Source: Bombella pollinis
Lineage (GTDB): Bacteria; Pseudomonadota; Alphaproteobacteria; Acetobacterales; Acetobacteraceae
Direction: 5' to 3'
DNA length: 64,000 bases
Assembly: GCF_026385485.1 (NCBI RefSeq)
Contig: NZ_JANIDX010000001.1
Span: forward strand, 1-64,000
Part shown: positions 7,858 through 15,685 of the stretch, in pieces
Layout: each line of letters opens with the position of its first letter
How positions within the stretch are numbered: the first letter of the stretch is position 1
The notes under the pieces: generated by a model
Databases searched by the model: none
What the model saw: only the letters and a program-made list of their open reading frames with translations
What the model was told of the DNA's origin: nothing
Program-made: the position numbers and the translations under genes

Positions 7858-8870
7858 CGAGCATGACCGTCAGCAATGAAGGCGGGCGCGTCCGCGTGCC
7901 GGACCTGCCAACCTTGAGCGCACCTCAGGCCGGGGACCGCGTGCTTGGCCTCCAAGGCAGCGTGGTCGGGCTGTTCCCCGCTAGTTCTCTGGGCGGGGGC
8001 AACATAACAGCTCCAGACCTCTCCGCTTACGCCAAAAAGAGCGACCTCCCCGATAGATCCGGCCTTGTTACATCCCAACAGCTCGCCCAACATATAACGC
8101 AGGCGATTGAGGGGATTCAGCTTCCCTCCATTGAGGGATTAGCTAAACAAGCCGACTTAACCACCGAGGCAACCGCACGCCATGCCGCTGATGCTGCTCT
8201 TGAGCAACGCATCAATCAGGTGAGTGCCACTATCCCGGCTCCCCCGGACCTTTCAGGCTACGCAAAGCAAACCGACCTCACAACCGAGACCACCGCGCGG
8301 GAGCAGGCAGATACCGCCCTGACCCAGCGCATGAGCAGCGTGGAGCAGAAACTTGCTACACCTCCTGCGCCCTCCACTGGTGGTCTTGCTGCGGGGGTTA
8401 TCGCCTATTTTGCTGGCACAAGCCCGCCGGAGAACTGGCGCGTGCGTGATGGCTCATCCTTTCCGATGGATGTCTATCCCGAGCTTGCTAAAATCTACCC
8501 AAGCGGCTTCCTCCCCAATGATTGCGGGCTCTTCATCCGCGGGTACGACCCTAGCGGTTATAACGACCCAGACGGCCCAACGCGCGGCTTTGCCTCTTAT
8601 CAGGAAGGCTCCGCCGCCGCTGGCACCTCCACCATTGGGGGCCGGGTGGGCATCCCGGTATTCTTCTCCGGCGACTTCCAAGCAGCCGGGTTAGAGCAAC
8701 CAGCCGCTGGCCATTACCCCAGCAAACCGGGTGTCTCTAACCCTTTCCAAAGCAGCTTCTTCGATATTCACACCCCCGCCCCAGATAACGCATGGGCGCA
8801 GGTGGCTGTGACACGGCCTAAAAACCGCAATTACTTACCCATCATCTATGCAGGATTACCCGTTAAATGA
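7854..8870 (+). CDS. Phage tail fibre protein with collar-like C-terminus (second copy)
   Basis: The 338-residue protein has a shaft region with two near-identical 28-residue repeats, LAKQADLTTEATARHAADAA and YAKQTDLTTETTAREQADTA, each running into LEQRI/LTQRM coiled coil. The C-terminal half (AGVIAYFAGTSPPENWRVRD, then YPELAKIYPSGFLPN and FIRGYDPSGYN) is the tail-collar fold with its GW/NW and RGYD-type landmarks. It ends in NYLPIIYAGLPVK, as collar domains do. It overlaps its chaperone gene by ATGA. It differs completely from the fibre at 4844, so the particle may carry two fibre types. Confidence 0.8.
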   Translation: MTSMTVSNEGGRVRVPDLPTLSAPQAGDRVLGLQGSVVGLFPASSLGGGNITAPDLSAYAKKSDLPDRSGLVTSQQLAQHITQAIEGIQLPSIEGLAKQADLTTEATARHAADAALEQRINQVSATIPAPPDLSGYAKQTDLTTETTAREQADTALTQRMSSVEQKLATPPAPSTGGLAAGVIAYFAGTSPPENWRVRDGSSFPMDVYPELAKIYPSGFLPNDCGLFIRGYDPSGYNDPDGPTRGFASYQEGSAAAGTSTIGGRVGIPVFFSGDFQAAGLEQPAAGHYPSKPGVSNPFQSSFFDIHTPAPDNAWAQVAVTRPKNRNYLPIIYAGLPVK

Positions 8871-9475
8871 CAGACGATACCAACAAGCCCCAACCACGCG
8901 CTAGCTTCGGTGATGACGGCTTCACCGTAAATAGCGGCTATATTACACTCTATGCCTTCGACCCTTATACCGGCGTCTATAAAGGCTCATGGGAAGGCTG
9001 GGTGCAAATCTACTCCACCGAGCCCGCTGGCAGCACACGCTTTGCTCCCCCTACAGCGAATGACGGCCAAGTCGCTGTGTTCGATAACGTCAATAAGAAA
9101 TGGAATGTGCTGGAGAGCCATATCGGCCAGACCGTATGGCGCAAGGCCGATGCGAATGCCTTCCAAATCTCCAAGCCGGGGCCGCTGCCAGCGGATGTTG
9201 TCACAGTCGCTCCACCAGCCCTTTACGGCCATTGGGATGACAGCACGCAACAATGGATTGTCGATAAAGCCGCCGTTGCTAATGCACTCAAGCAGCAAGC
9301 TTTATCCGTACTAAGCGTCGCACGGATGCAGATTTACAATAATTACGGCATCTTCAATGAGGATACACCTGATGATTGTGTCGCTTACATCCGCGCTCTA
9401 ACGGCCATCGCCAAGGGTAAGGATACGACCAGCACAGCCTTACCAGAGGCCCCAGCTGACCTTAACCCATCCTGA
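8867..9475 (+). CDS. Tail fibre assembly chaperone-like protein (second copy)
   Basis: The 202-residue protein contains YITLYAFDPYTGVYKGSWEG and VFDNVNKKWNVLESHIGQTV, with later YGHWDDSTQQWIVD. These FD-Y/W beta-hairpin repeats are typical of tail-fibre assembly proteins. The last 60 residues share with the 5707-6129 protein the ARMQIYNNYGI, (T)PDD/NxVAYI and DTTS segments. The gene follows the second fibre with ATGA overlap and ends just before a terminator. The shared C-terminus suggests both chaperones dock to a common part. Confidence 0.65.
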   Translation: MTDDTNKPQPRASFGDDGFTVNSGYITLYAFDPYTGVYKGSWEGWVQIYSTEPAGSTRFAPPTANDGQVAVFDNVNKKWNVLESHIGQTVWRKADANAFQISKPGPLPADVVTVAPPALYGHWDDSTQQWIVDKAAVANALKQQALSVLSVARMQIYNNYGIFNEDTPDDCVAYIRALTAIAKGKDTTSTALPEAPADLNPS

Positions 9476-9485
9476 CCATAAAAAG

Positions 9486-9512
9486 GGCCGCTCCATATAG
9501 GGGCGGCCTTTT
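9486..9512 (+). terminator. Rho-independent terminator after second fibre cassette
   Basis: A nine-base-pair stem GGCCGCTCC / GGGGCGGCC (one G-T pair) with loop ATATA is followed by TTTT. It lies ten bases after the chaperone stop codon. Confidence 0.82.
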
Positions 9513-9529
9513 CATCATTGGAGGATTGT

Positions 9530-9766
9530 GTGGATTTCTCATCCATCCTCTCTGCTCTGCCCAATAGCGTGCAGGGCTATGCGGCGTTGCTCATCATCGC
9601 ATGCGCCGCACTTTCTACCATCATCCGCCCACCCGCTGCGGGGTCGCGTTGGACGGTCCCCTACCGGCTGATGAACATCCTTGCCTTCAACATAGGCTGG
9701 GCGGCTAACCACCTACCCAACAATCGGGCCAAGAGCGGCAATGCACGGGATTCCCTGCCGCATTGA
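9530..9766 (+). CDS. Small membrane protein, putative phage holin
   Basis: GTG 9530 is the likely start because GGAGG (9520-9524) lies five bases before it. A TTG at 9518 would remove that site from use. The 78-residue product has a membrane segment (YAALLIIACAALSTIIRPP), a short loop, a second hydrophobic stretch (MNILAFNIGWAANHL) and a charged tail (NNRAKSGNARD). Size, topology and place between phage terminators fit a class II holin. There is no family motif. Confidence 0.5.
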   Translation: MDFSSILSALPNSVQGYAALLIIACAALSTIIRPPAAGSRWTVPYRLMNILAFNIGWAANHLPNNRAKSGNARDSLPH

Positions 9767-9814
9767 CTGAACCCTCACCAACCATCTCTCACTAAAATTG
9801 AACAGGAGCCTATC

Positions 9815-10123
9815 ATGGCCGACACAACCCCCTCCCTCTCCGCCCTTATCGCCGCTGGTGAGAGCGTGTTCACCGCAGCAACAGGCAAAAGCTCCGCGAA
9901 TGTGGATAAAGTCACAGCGGGAATCTCCTCCGTCGCAGACGGCTTGCTCCCGACTGTAGAAAGTAAGGTCAAATTCGACCTCGGTAAGGTCATCGCAGGC
10001 ACAACCGCTATCCTCACCGGCACGGCCCTAGTGCTAGCCGGCCTGAAAAAACTCCCAGAAGCCACGGCGTCCACCGTCTCCAACCCCACAACAGTGCCTA
10101 GCTCCAACAACGTCCCCCGCTAA
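9815..10123 (+). CDS. Small membrane-anchored phage protein, holin-like
   Basis: The 102-residue product has a soluble Ser/Ala/Thr-rich half (SLSALIAAGESVFTAATGK), one membrane helix (VIAGTTAILTGTALVLAGL) and a Ser/Pro/Asn-rich tail. AGGAG lies upstream. It is the last phage-type gene before the sequence changes character. With the 9530 gene it forms a second group of lysis candidates in addition to the 6142-7432 group. It may be a holin or antiholin, or an inner-membrane protein of unrelated use. Confidence 0.45.
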   Translation: MADTTPSLSALIAAGESVFTAATGKSSANVDKVTAGISSVADGLLPTVESKVKFDLGKVIAGTTAILTGTALVLAGLKKLPEATASTVSNPTTVPSSNNVPR

Positions 10124-10136
10124 ATAGCTCCCACCT

Positions 10137-10170
10137 CCGCACTGGGCAAACACCGTAGCGTCCAGTGCGG
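10137..10170. other. Nine-base-pair inverted repeat after the last phage gene
   Basis: CCGCACTGG (10137-10145) pairs perfectly with CCAGTGCGG (10162-10170) across a 16-base loop. There is no T-run after it, so it is not a classic terminator. It stands where phage-type genes stop and a YnfA gene begins, so it may mark the element's end. No direct repeat partner can be seen in the window. Confidence 0.4.
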
Positions 10171-10254
10171 GCTTCCACGTCCATGATAGCAATCTTTTTA
10201 CAAAGAAGGTATCTACATAATAAACCTCCTCATCCTATTGGTTATGTCTCTTTT

Positions 10255-10596
10255 ATGCCTCTCCTGTTCAGCTCTATATTGCTCTATAGCCTCACAGCCT
10301 GTGCTGAAATCGCTGGATGTTTTTCATTTTGGGCATGGATTAAACTTCATAAAAACCCCCTATGGCTCATTCCCGGCAGCCTCTCCTTGAGTCTCTTTGC
10401 TTTTCTACTAACATTGAGCCCTTCCGACCATGCTGGACGTGCTTACGCACTTTATGGCGGAATCTATATTGTTATAAGCCTAGTTTGGAGCTGGCTCATA
10501 GAGCATACAATACCCGACATATGGGATATCGCCGGTGCAAGCCTCTGTCTAAGCGGTGCTACTATTATCTTATGCGCCCCCCATAACCACACCTAG
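10255..10596 (+). CDS. YnfA/UPF0060 family small membrane protein
   Basis: The 113-residue product from ATG 10255 has four membrane helices. It matches YnfA through LLFSSILLYSLTACAEIAGC, FWAWIKLHKN, GRAYALYGGIYIV and DIAGASLCLSGATIIL. The family resembles small multidrug transporters, and an export role has been proposed for members. A longer reading from 10165 adds 30 residues without family match. No good ribosome-binding site precedes either start. The surrounding DNA looks AT-richer than the phage genes. Confidence 0.8.
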   Translation: MPLLFSSILLYSLTACAEIAGCFSFWAWIKLHKNPLWLIPGSLSLSLFAFLLTLSPSDHAGRAYALYGGIYIVISLVWSWLIEHTIPDIWDIAGASLCLSGATIILCAPHNHT

Positions 10597-10608
10597 GCGC
10601 AATCTCCT

Positions 10609-11226
10609 CTAAGACCGATATGTAAAGCGAGGTAATGTCCAATTATATCGAATAGATAATAACCGAAATGTAATACCAAATATCATAGCTATAATAAGTT
10701 CAATATTTTTATTATCTATATAATGAGAGCATAACAAAAAGACAATAGCCGTACTTACCGACACCGTCCCATATAATTCAGAACGAAACAAAAGCGGGAC
10801 ATCGTTACATAATATATCCCGCAAAACACCCCCCATACATCCCGTAATCATACCAGATATAACTACACATATAAGCGACAAATGCCCTACTATTGCTATC
10901 TGGCACCCAATTACTGTAAAAACAACCAATCCAATCGCATCGAGAAATAAAAATAACTTACGCAATTTATGCATATGTCGTGCAACAACAATAGTCGCTA
11001 AAGCTGCAAAACCTGTTATTAAAGAATAACTTGGATGCCGCACCCATGACAATGGATAATGATTTAGCAATACATCCCGAATAGACCCACCCCCTAAGGC
11101 CGTTACCCAGCCCAAAAGAAAAACGCCCACAAGGTCCATCTCTAATTTTCCAGCCAAAAGGGCAGCGGTCATAGCTTCGGCAATTATCGCGATGATATAT
11201 AATATAGTGTACAGATCAAACGTCAC
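10609..11226 (-). CDS. TRIC cation channel family protein (UPF0126, YicG-like)
   Basis: The 205-residue product has about seven membrane helices. It carries the two internal repeats with conserved glycine/Arg-Asp motifs, ALGGGSIRDVLL and GCMGGVLRDILC, that define the TRIC/UPF0126 fold. Such proteins form trimeric monovalent cation channels, and some homologues are linked to glycine uptake. It is the last gene of a reverse-strand run that begins at 12682. Codons and DNA here are AT-rich (many ATA and TTA), unlike the phage genes. Confidence 0.85.
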   Translation of the reverse strand: MTFDLYTILYIIAIIAEAMTAALLAGKLEMDLVGVFLLGWVTALGGGSIRDVLLNHYPLSWVRHPSYSLITGFAALATIVVARHMHKLRKLFLFLDAIGLVVFTVIGCQIAIVGHLSLICVVISGMITGCMGGVLRDILCNDVPLLFRSELYGTVSVSTAIVFLLCSHYIDNKNIELIIAMIFGITFRLLSIRYNWTLPRFTYRS

Positions 11227-11262
11227 GCTGCTGCCTTCATGCTACGTTTAGGTCTCTATATC

Positions 11263-11703
11263 TCAACGCGTAATCAAGCGGTCATAATTTGCAAAAAGAA
11301 CATGGGCATCATCTTCACCAAAAGGCATATTCTTCTTCACACATAGAAGAAACCGATTCATAAACCGCATAGATGCCAACGTATCATTGGCAGAATTACC
11401 ATTAAACTGCACCATCAAACGGTTAAAATCAGCATCTACAGAATAATAACGCTCCGATGAGAAACGGTCACATAGCTCATGGAACTCCCTTTCCATGGAA
11501 CTAACCATCTGTTTATAAAATTGATGCGATGCCTCAATCTCACAATAAAATGCCTCGTGCCGTGGGGTTACTTTAGGGTTCCCCTTCGGAAAAGGCGTCA
11601 AATCCTGTGAAAAAAGCTCATGTTTGGAGAGACGGCCAATCTTTTTACCAAGTTGGCGGACCTCATCCTCATAACCGAGCAAACTATATACTGAATCCGT
11701 CAT
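11263..11703 (-). CDS. Protein of unknown function, 146 residues
   Basis: The product is soluble and rich in charged and aromatic residues, with long amphipathic helices (YKQMVSSMEREFHELCDRFS, then LASMRFMNRFLLCVKKN). There is no signal peptide and no motif I recognise. GGGAGGGG precedes the ATG. It sits 36 bases upstream of the TRIC-like gene and 63 bases downstream of a membrane-protein gene on the same strand. A shared transcript is likely. Confidence 0.55.
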   Translation of the reverse strand: MTDSVYSLLGYEDEVRQLGKKIGRLSKHELFSQDLTPFPKGNPKVTPRHEAFYCEIEASHQFYKQMVSSMEREFHELCDRFSSERYYSVDADFNRLMVQFNGNSANDTLASMRFMNRFLLCVKKNMPFGEDDAHVLFANYDRLITR

Positions 11704-11766
11704 AACACCCCTCCCGCAAACATATTATGCTGCCCATACCATAATTCGGTACTAACACGCATAAGA

Positions 11767-12153
11767 TTATTCCCCCTTACGAGGATGATTTAATGCCCAA
11801 CAACGCGATGTTACCACGGTTTGATCCGTCTCAACATTCGGCATCGTCAACGCACATATAGCATGAAGACGCGCCTCCATAGGGCCTTCTTTTCGCGCTA
11901 AAACCACTATCTCCTCTCCACCTGCTTCATGGGCGGATATAATCGTGTAATGCTGATCCAACAAAGCCTCTAACGATACATCAATAGGCTGAAAATAAGT
12001 TGGAATGGCCAAAGGACTATACGGAGCCTTCACACCCGATTCCGGGAATGAAAGTGCGCCCGCCACCGCGATACTCCCCATATAAAAAAAACTTATCGCC
12101 CCAACTACCAGCCCTTCCAAAAAGCCCGATCGCCCTTTTAGCCACATCCTCAT
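11767..12153 (-). CDS. Membrane-anchored or secreted protein of unknown function
   Basis: The 128-residue protein has an N-terminal hydrophobic helix (LEGLVVGAISFFYMGSIAVA). A periplasmic domain follows with YTIISAHEAGGEEIVVLARK and two late cysteines (HAICALTM and SRCWALNH) that could pair. No family is recognised. It lies 22 bases downstream of the secreted-protein gene at 12176-12682, in the same direction. Confidence 0.5.
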   Translation of the reverse strand: MRMWLKGRSGFLEGLVVGAISFFYMGSIAVAGALSFPESGVKAPYSPLAIPTYFQPIDVSLEALLDQHYTIISAHEAGGEEIVVLARKEGPMEARLHAICALTMPNVETDQTVVTSRCWALNHPRKGE

Positions 12154-12175
12154 CTAGCCACACCTTCCTTTGTCT

Positions 12176-12682
12176 TCAGAACCCTGCTGCAATGGCATGA
12201 ATCTGCATCGTTCCCGTAAAATAACGGTTCGCTGGGAGGGGTGTTACGGCCTGACCGTCTTGCAGTTTCACCACCCCTTTTACGCGTGTAAAAATAGAGA
12301 CCGTATGATTATTCGCTACACGGTTTAATGACGCCGAGACAGTATAACTCATCGTACCATTATCATACCCACCATGCGGGCCGGGACGTAAACGAACTTG
12401 CATCCGATATTGTCCCAAGCGGTAAGCATTATGCCCAATTTCAACCGTCTTCTGGACTTGCCCACGGCGGATATTCGGCCCTAGATTCGTTTTTAGCACA
12501 TCGGTAGGGGCTTGGTCCTTCCCCACCACCAAAGTTGTTGGAGCCAGCTGCGCTTGCACCTCATAAACACGGTCCAAATCTTCAGCCCATGCAGGCGTTG
12601 CAAGAGCCATACCCCCAACTAATAAAGCCATCATGGACCATGCACGGCTCCACATTACCCCATCCCTCTTACAACCCAACAT
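12176..12682 (-). CDS. Secreted protein of unknown function
   Basis: ATG 12682 is preferred to an upstream start because AGGAG lies eight to nine bases before it. The 168-residue product has a signal peptide ending LATPAWAED. The mature domain is beta-rich (VYEVQAQLAPTTLVVGKDQ, YRMQVRLRPGPHGGYDNGTM). It ends in AANR-type segments and an ALP/TPLPANRYFTG turn. It may be a periplasmic beta-sandwich. It is the first gene of the unknown reverse-strand run. Confidence 0.55.
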   Translation of the reverse strand: MLGCKRDGVMWSRAWSMMALLVGGMALATPAWAEDLDRVYEVQAQLAPTTLVVGKDQAPTDVLKTNLGPNIRRGQVQKTVEIGHNAYRLGQYRMQVRLRPGPHGGYDNGTMSYTVSASLNRVANNHTVSIFTRVKGVVKLQDGQAVTPLPANRYFTGTMQIHAIAAGF

Positions 12683-12742
12683 GGTGTTTCTCCTCATATT
12701 TTCATTCTGATACAAGAACAAAAAACTGCTATTATAGCAAGT

Positions 12743-13255
12743 TCATTTTGGCAAAGGACATCCCTCAAATGTGACTTGCATGAAGGTCAAATCCAACCAC
12801 CGCCCGAACTTACACCCTACTTGAGGGCACTCCCCCACTTTTTGGAAGCCTAATTGCTCATGTAGGCGTAATGACCCTACATTCCCCGATTCAATACCCG
12901 CAATCATAACGTGATACCCTCGCTCACGCGCAGCCCCCATCAAAGCGTGCATAAGAGCCTTCCCGACCCCCTTACGTTGTGCAGCTTTATGCACATAGAC
13001 GGAATGTTCTACCGTATATTTATAGCCATCCCACGCACGCCACGGCCCAAAAGTGGCATAACCATTCACCACGCCATCATCATCCACACTCACCAAGACT
13101 GGCAAATCCGCTTCATCATGAGCCTTTAACCATGCTGCCCTATTCGCTACATCCACAACGCGATCGTTCCATATCGCTGTCGTTGTCCTCACAGCGTGAT
13201 TATAAATCTCCGTAATAATGGGAAGATCATCCTCTATGGCGTGACGAATATCCAT
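12743..13255 (-). CDS. GNAT acetyltransferase, phosphinothricin acetyltransferase-like
   Basis: The 170-residue enzyme transfers acetyl from acetyl-CoA to an amine. It shows the PAT/MddA pattern: IRHAIEDDLPIITEIYNHAV at the start, WLKAHDEADLPVLVSVDDDG, YATFGPWRAWDGYKYTVEHS, and the CoA loop QRKGVGKALMHAL near residues 90-100. The late VGSLRLHEQLGFQKVGE and WLDLTFMQ are also characteristic. Family members detoxify phosphinothricin or methionine sulfoximine. ATG 13255 follows GGAGGG; an upstream GTG is less likely. Confidence 0.85.
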   Translation of the reverse strand: MDIRHAIEDDLPIITEIYNHAVRTTTAIWNDRVVDVANRAAWLKAHDEADLPVLVSVDDDGVVNGYATFGPWRAWDGYKYTVEHSVYVHKAAQRKGVGKALMHALMGAARERGYHVMIAGIESGNVGSLRLHEQLGFQKVGECPQVGCKFGRWLDLTFMQVTFEGCPLPK

Positions 13256-13508
13256 TATGCCCTCCACTCCCCTCTAAAACTGTCTCAGTTTATGCTGCTT
13301 TTACCTATGAGGGTAGAACATATCTTATGACCTCTCATAGAAACTTGATAAATCCCTTCGCACCCTCACAAGAAGGATATGATTATCAGAACAATTTATA
13401 TCCTGCATTAATAATACAGGTTTGACGCCTTGCACTGATTCCCCATAAAATCCCCTCACAGATAACCATGGTCTTGCATAACAAAAACATAATACGGGGA
13501 GAAAGAGA

Positions 13509-13808
13509 GTGCCATTCATTGATACGACTTTCAGCCTCTTTGCAGGTGGCTTAGGTCTCGGCAGTTTCTCCGCTATTCTATTATGGCTTCAACTCCCCGG
13601 TCAGACGCCTCAAATATCTTACCTCAACCCCACGTTAGCCAAGGGTTTGCTGGGCGTAACGGCCCTGCTTGCATGGAACCTTTGGGCCTATATTTTCGGC
13701 CCGATTGGTGCATTCTTCTGCCTCGGTGGCCTGACTATGGCCCTCTTATGCCTACTCCCCATTTGCTGGGCTATTCTTGACACCTATCGCTCATCGCTCT
13801 CCTCATGA
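13509..13808 (+). CDS. Small integral membrane protein paired with PepSY protein
   Basis: The 99-residue product from GTG 13509 has three membrane helices (FAGGLGLGSFSAILLWL, GLLGVTALLAWNLWAYIF, FFCLGGLTMALLCLLPIC) and little else. It overlaps the PepSY gene by ATGA, so the pair is translationally coupled. Short membrane proteins precede PepSY proteins in several iron-uptake operons, which suggests a shared reductase complex. That role is inferred. The upstream 253 bases hold a TGATTATCA palindrome (13380-13388) but no clear promoter. Confidence 0.6.
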   Translation: MPFIDTTFSLFAGGLGLGSFSAILLWLQLPGQTPQISYLNPTLAKGLLGVTALLAWNLWAYIFGPIGAFFCLGGLTMALLCLLPICWAILDTYRSSLSS

Positions 13809-15685
13809 CGACGCCTAACACTCCTTTATGGCGGCGTATCACCATCGGGATAGCATGTTGCACCTTCATCATAGGAGGGAGCATCCCTATAGCAACATGG
13901 TTGAACATCCCTCATCATTATGGTGTCACTGGTAGCTCCCTATTTCTCCTCAGCAGCTGCTTTATCGCCCTTATGGGCCTTACAGCCCTCATTGGCACTG
14001 GGGTAGGGCGTAATATCCATCGTATCGCGCGCCGTTATCAAACACTCCATAGATGGATTGGCATTACCACAGGCAGCCTCTTAGCAATGGGGTTCCTTGC
14101 TGGAGCTCTTACATTATTTGCAGCCCCATTACAGCAATGGAGCATAGCCCGCCTACCTCCTCCCTCACCTCTTGAAACATCTCTCTTACCTCTTGATAAG
14201 ACGACATTAGATACATTAGGGGTGCACACCCCCTTACAATATCGCATCACATTAACCAGCCCTACCACAGCGCAGCTAAGCCTCCCCCTTGCACCAGAAC
14301 TCCCCTTAGCTTTACCAGCTGCTCAGATTCTTATACATCAAATCTCCCCTCACACTTCCTCCCTTTATTATCTTGCCCCTACACCAGCCCCTAGCTTTAT
14401 TGGTGGGTTACATCGCCGCATGGGGCTCCCGCTACCAGAGCCTTGGGCGATGCCCATTATAGGGATTATATGCCTCTTTTATGGGCTGGCACTGCTATCA
14501 GGCGTCATTTTACTACTACCCGGCATGTGGCGTAACCTTATGACCGTACGCTTACACGGGCGCGCAAGACGGCGTTGGCTGGACTTACATAGCTTACTCG
14601 GCCTTTGCTCCATGCCATTTCACCTTATCATCGCTTTGACAACGGCCCTCTTTGCCTTCTTCCCACTCTTTTGCAGTATCTCTGACACTCATATCGTTTC
14701 GGAATCAAAACAAAATACCCACTCCCTCATCTCACCGGAGAGCGTTCTAACGCAGCTCCATACTCTTGCCCCTCATTTTCAACCTTACCGCTTAGACTAT
14801 ATTCTCTCCCCTATCACCGCCGATACATTAGCTGCACGTGTCATGCTCCATGCCCCGCTCTATAGCCCTAACCCTCTCTCATCTAAGCCTCTACAAACTT
14901 ATCCTTTCTTATTTGTACAGGGTATAGATACTTACAACCCAATGATTGGTCGGGATCGTGCCTCCATCACACTGAACCCTTATACGGGGAGCGTTTTGGA
15001 GGAGACGAACTTATCCTCCCACCAAAGCCTTGCACGACGTTTGCTCACATGGTGCCTTGCTTTACATTTTGGAAGTTTCGGGGGCGAGTTTGTTCGATGG
15101 CTCTATATTATATTAGCTCTCTGCGGTGTGGGGTTCTTCCATACGGCCAATCAGCTATGGCTTAATACACATCGCAAAACCATAAAGAAAAAAAGCAGCC
15201 GACTTGAATCATCAACGACATTATGGCTTGACCGCATAACAGAGGGAAGCCTCATGGGGTGTTTACTTGGCTTATGTGGGGTTATCGCCCTTAGCCCCCT
15301 GACCACTCACCTCATCCCCCTTGGGAATATTACAAAAATGGCCAGCTTACCCTCTATAGCCCAAACATCTATGATGCGGCTTTATCAGCATATCACACTA
15401 TTTTATTATACTTGTTTTGCTCTAAGTATTCTAAGTTGTGCTACTTTCCCACGCTATATCTACCGCGTTCTTATACTCATCTTATCAGCTAGCTTCCTGA
15501 CCACAGCCCTTACCATCGTAACGCTACGCCACACGGCCATGCAAAACACAGCAACATGCAGTCTAACGCTAGCCCTCGCCCTAGCGACCATAAGCCTCTG
15601 GGCGAGTGCAGGCTTTATCCTTACAAAGAGGATGTCTTTTCTGCCTCATCTTTCGGTGAAAGACCCACCCACTCCTGAAGCATAA
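13805..15685 (+). CDS. PepSY-associated transmembrane protein
   Basis: The 626-residue inner-membrane protein carries the PepSY_TM hallmark LHRWIGITTGSLLAMGFLAG around residue 80. A matching second element (RRRWLDLHSLLGLCSMPFHL) lies around residue 255, and more helices follow in the C-terminal third. A periplasmic PepSY-like part with DRASITLNPYTGSVLEE lies between. Relatives act with siderophore receptors as iron reductases or assembly factors. No TonB receptor is in this window. The last 65 bases overlap the opposite-strand AI-2E permease gene. Confidence 0.82.
   Translation: MTTPNTPLWRRITIGIACCTFIIGGSIPIATWLNIPHHYGVTGSSLFLLSSCFIALMGLTALIGTGVGRNIHRIARRYQTLHRWIGITTGSLLAMGFLAGALTLFAAPLQQWSIARLPPPSPLETSLLPLDKTTLDTLGVHTPLQYRITLTSPTTAQLSLPLAPELPLALPAAQILIHQISPHTSSLYYLAPTPAPSFIGGLHRRMGLPLPEPWAMPIIGIICLFYGLALLSGVILLLPGMWRNLMTVRLHGRARRRWLDLHSLLGLCSMPFHLIIALTTALFAFFPLFCSISDTHIVSESKQNTHSLISPESVLTQLHTLAPHFQPYRLDYILSPITADTLAARVMLHAPLYSPNPLSSKPLQTYPFLFVQGIDTYNPMIGRDRASITLNPYTGSVLEETNLSSHQSLARRLLTWCLALHFGSFGGEFVRWLYIILALCGVGFFHTANQLWLNTHRKTIKKKSSRLESSTTLWLDRITEGSLMGCLLGLCGVIALSPLTTHLIPLGNITKMASLPSIAQTSMMRLYQHITLFYYTCFALSILSCATFPRYIYRVLILILSASFLTTALTIVTLRHTAMQNTATCSLTLALALATISLWASAGFILTKRMSFLPHLSVKDPPTPEA

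Noticed and set aside
13325..13519. A 64-codon reverse-strand frame before the PepSY pair
   Set aside because: No ribosome site, no recognisable product, and it overlaps the start of a supported gene. More likely a leader or promoter region.
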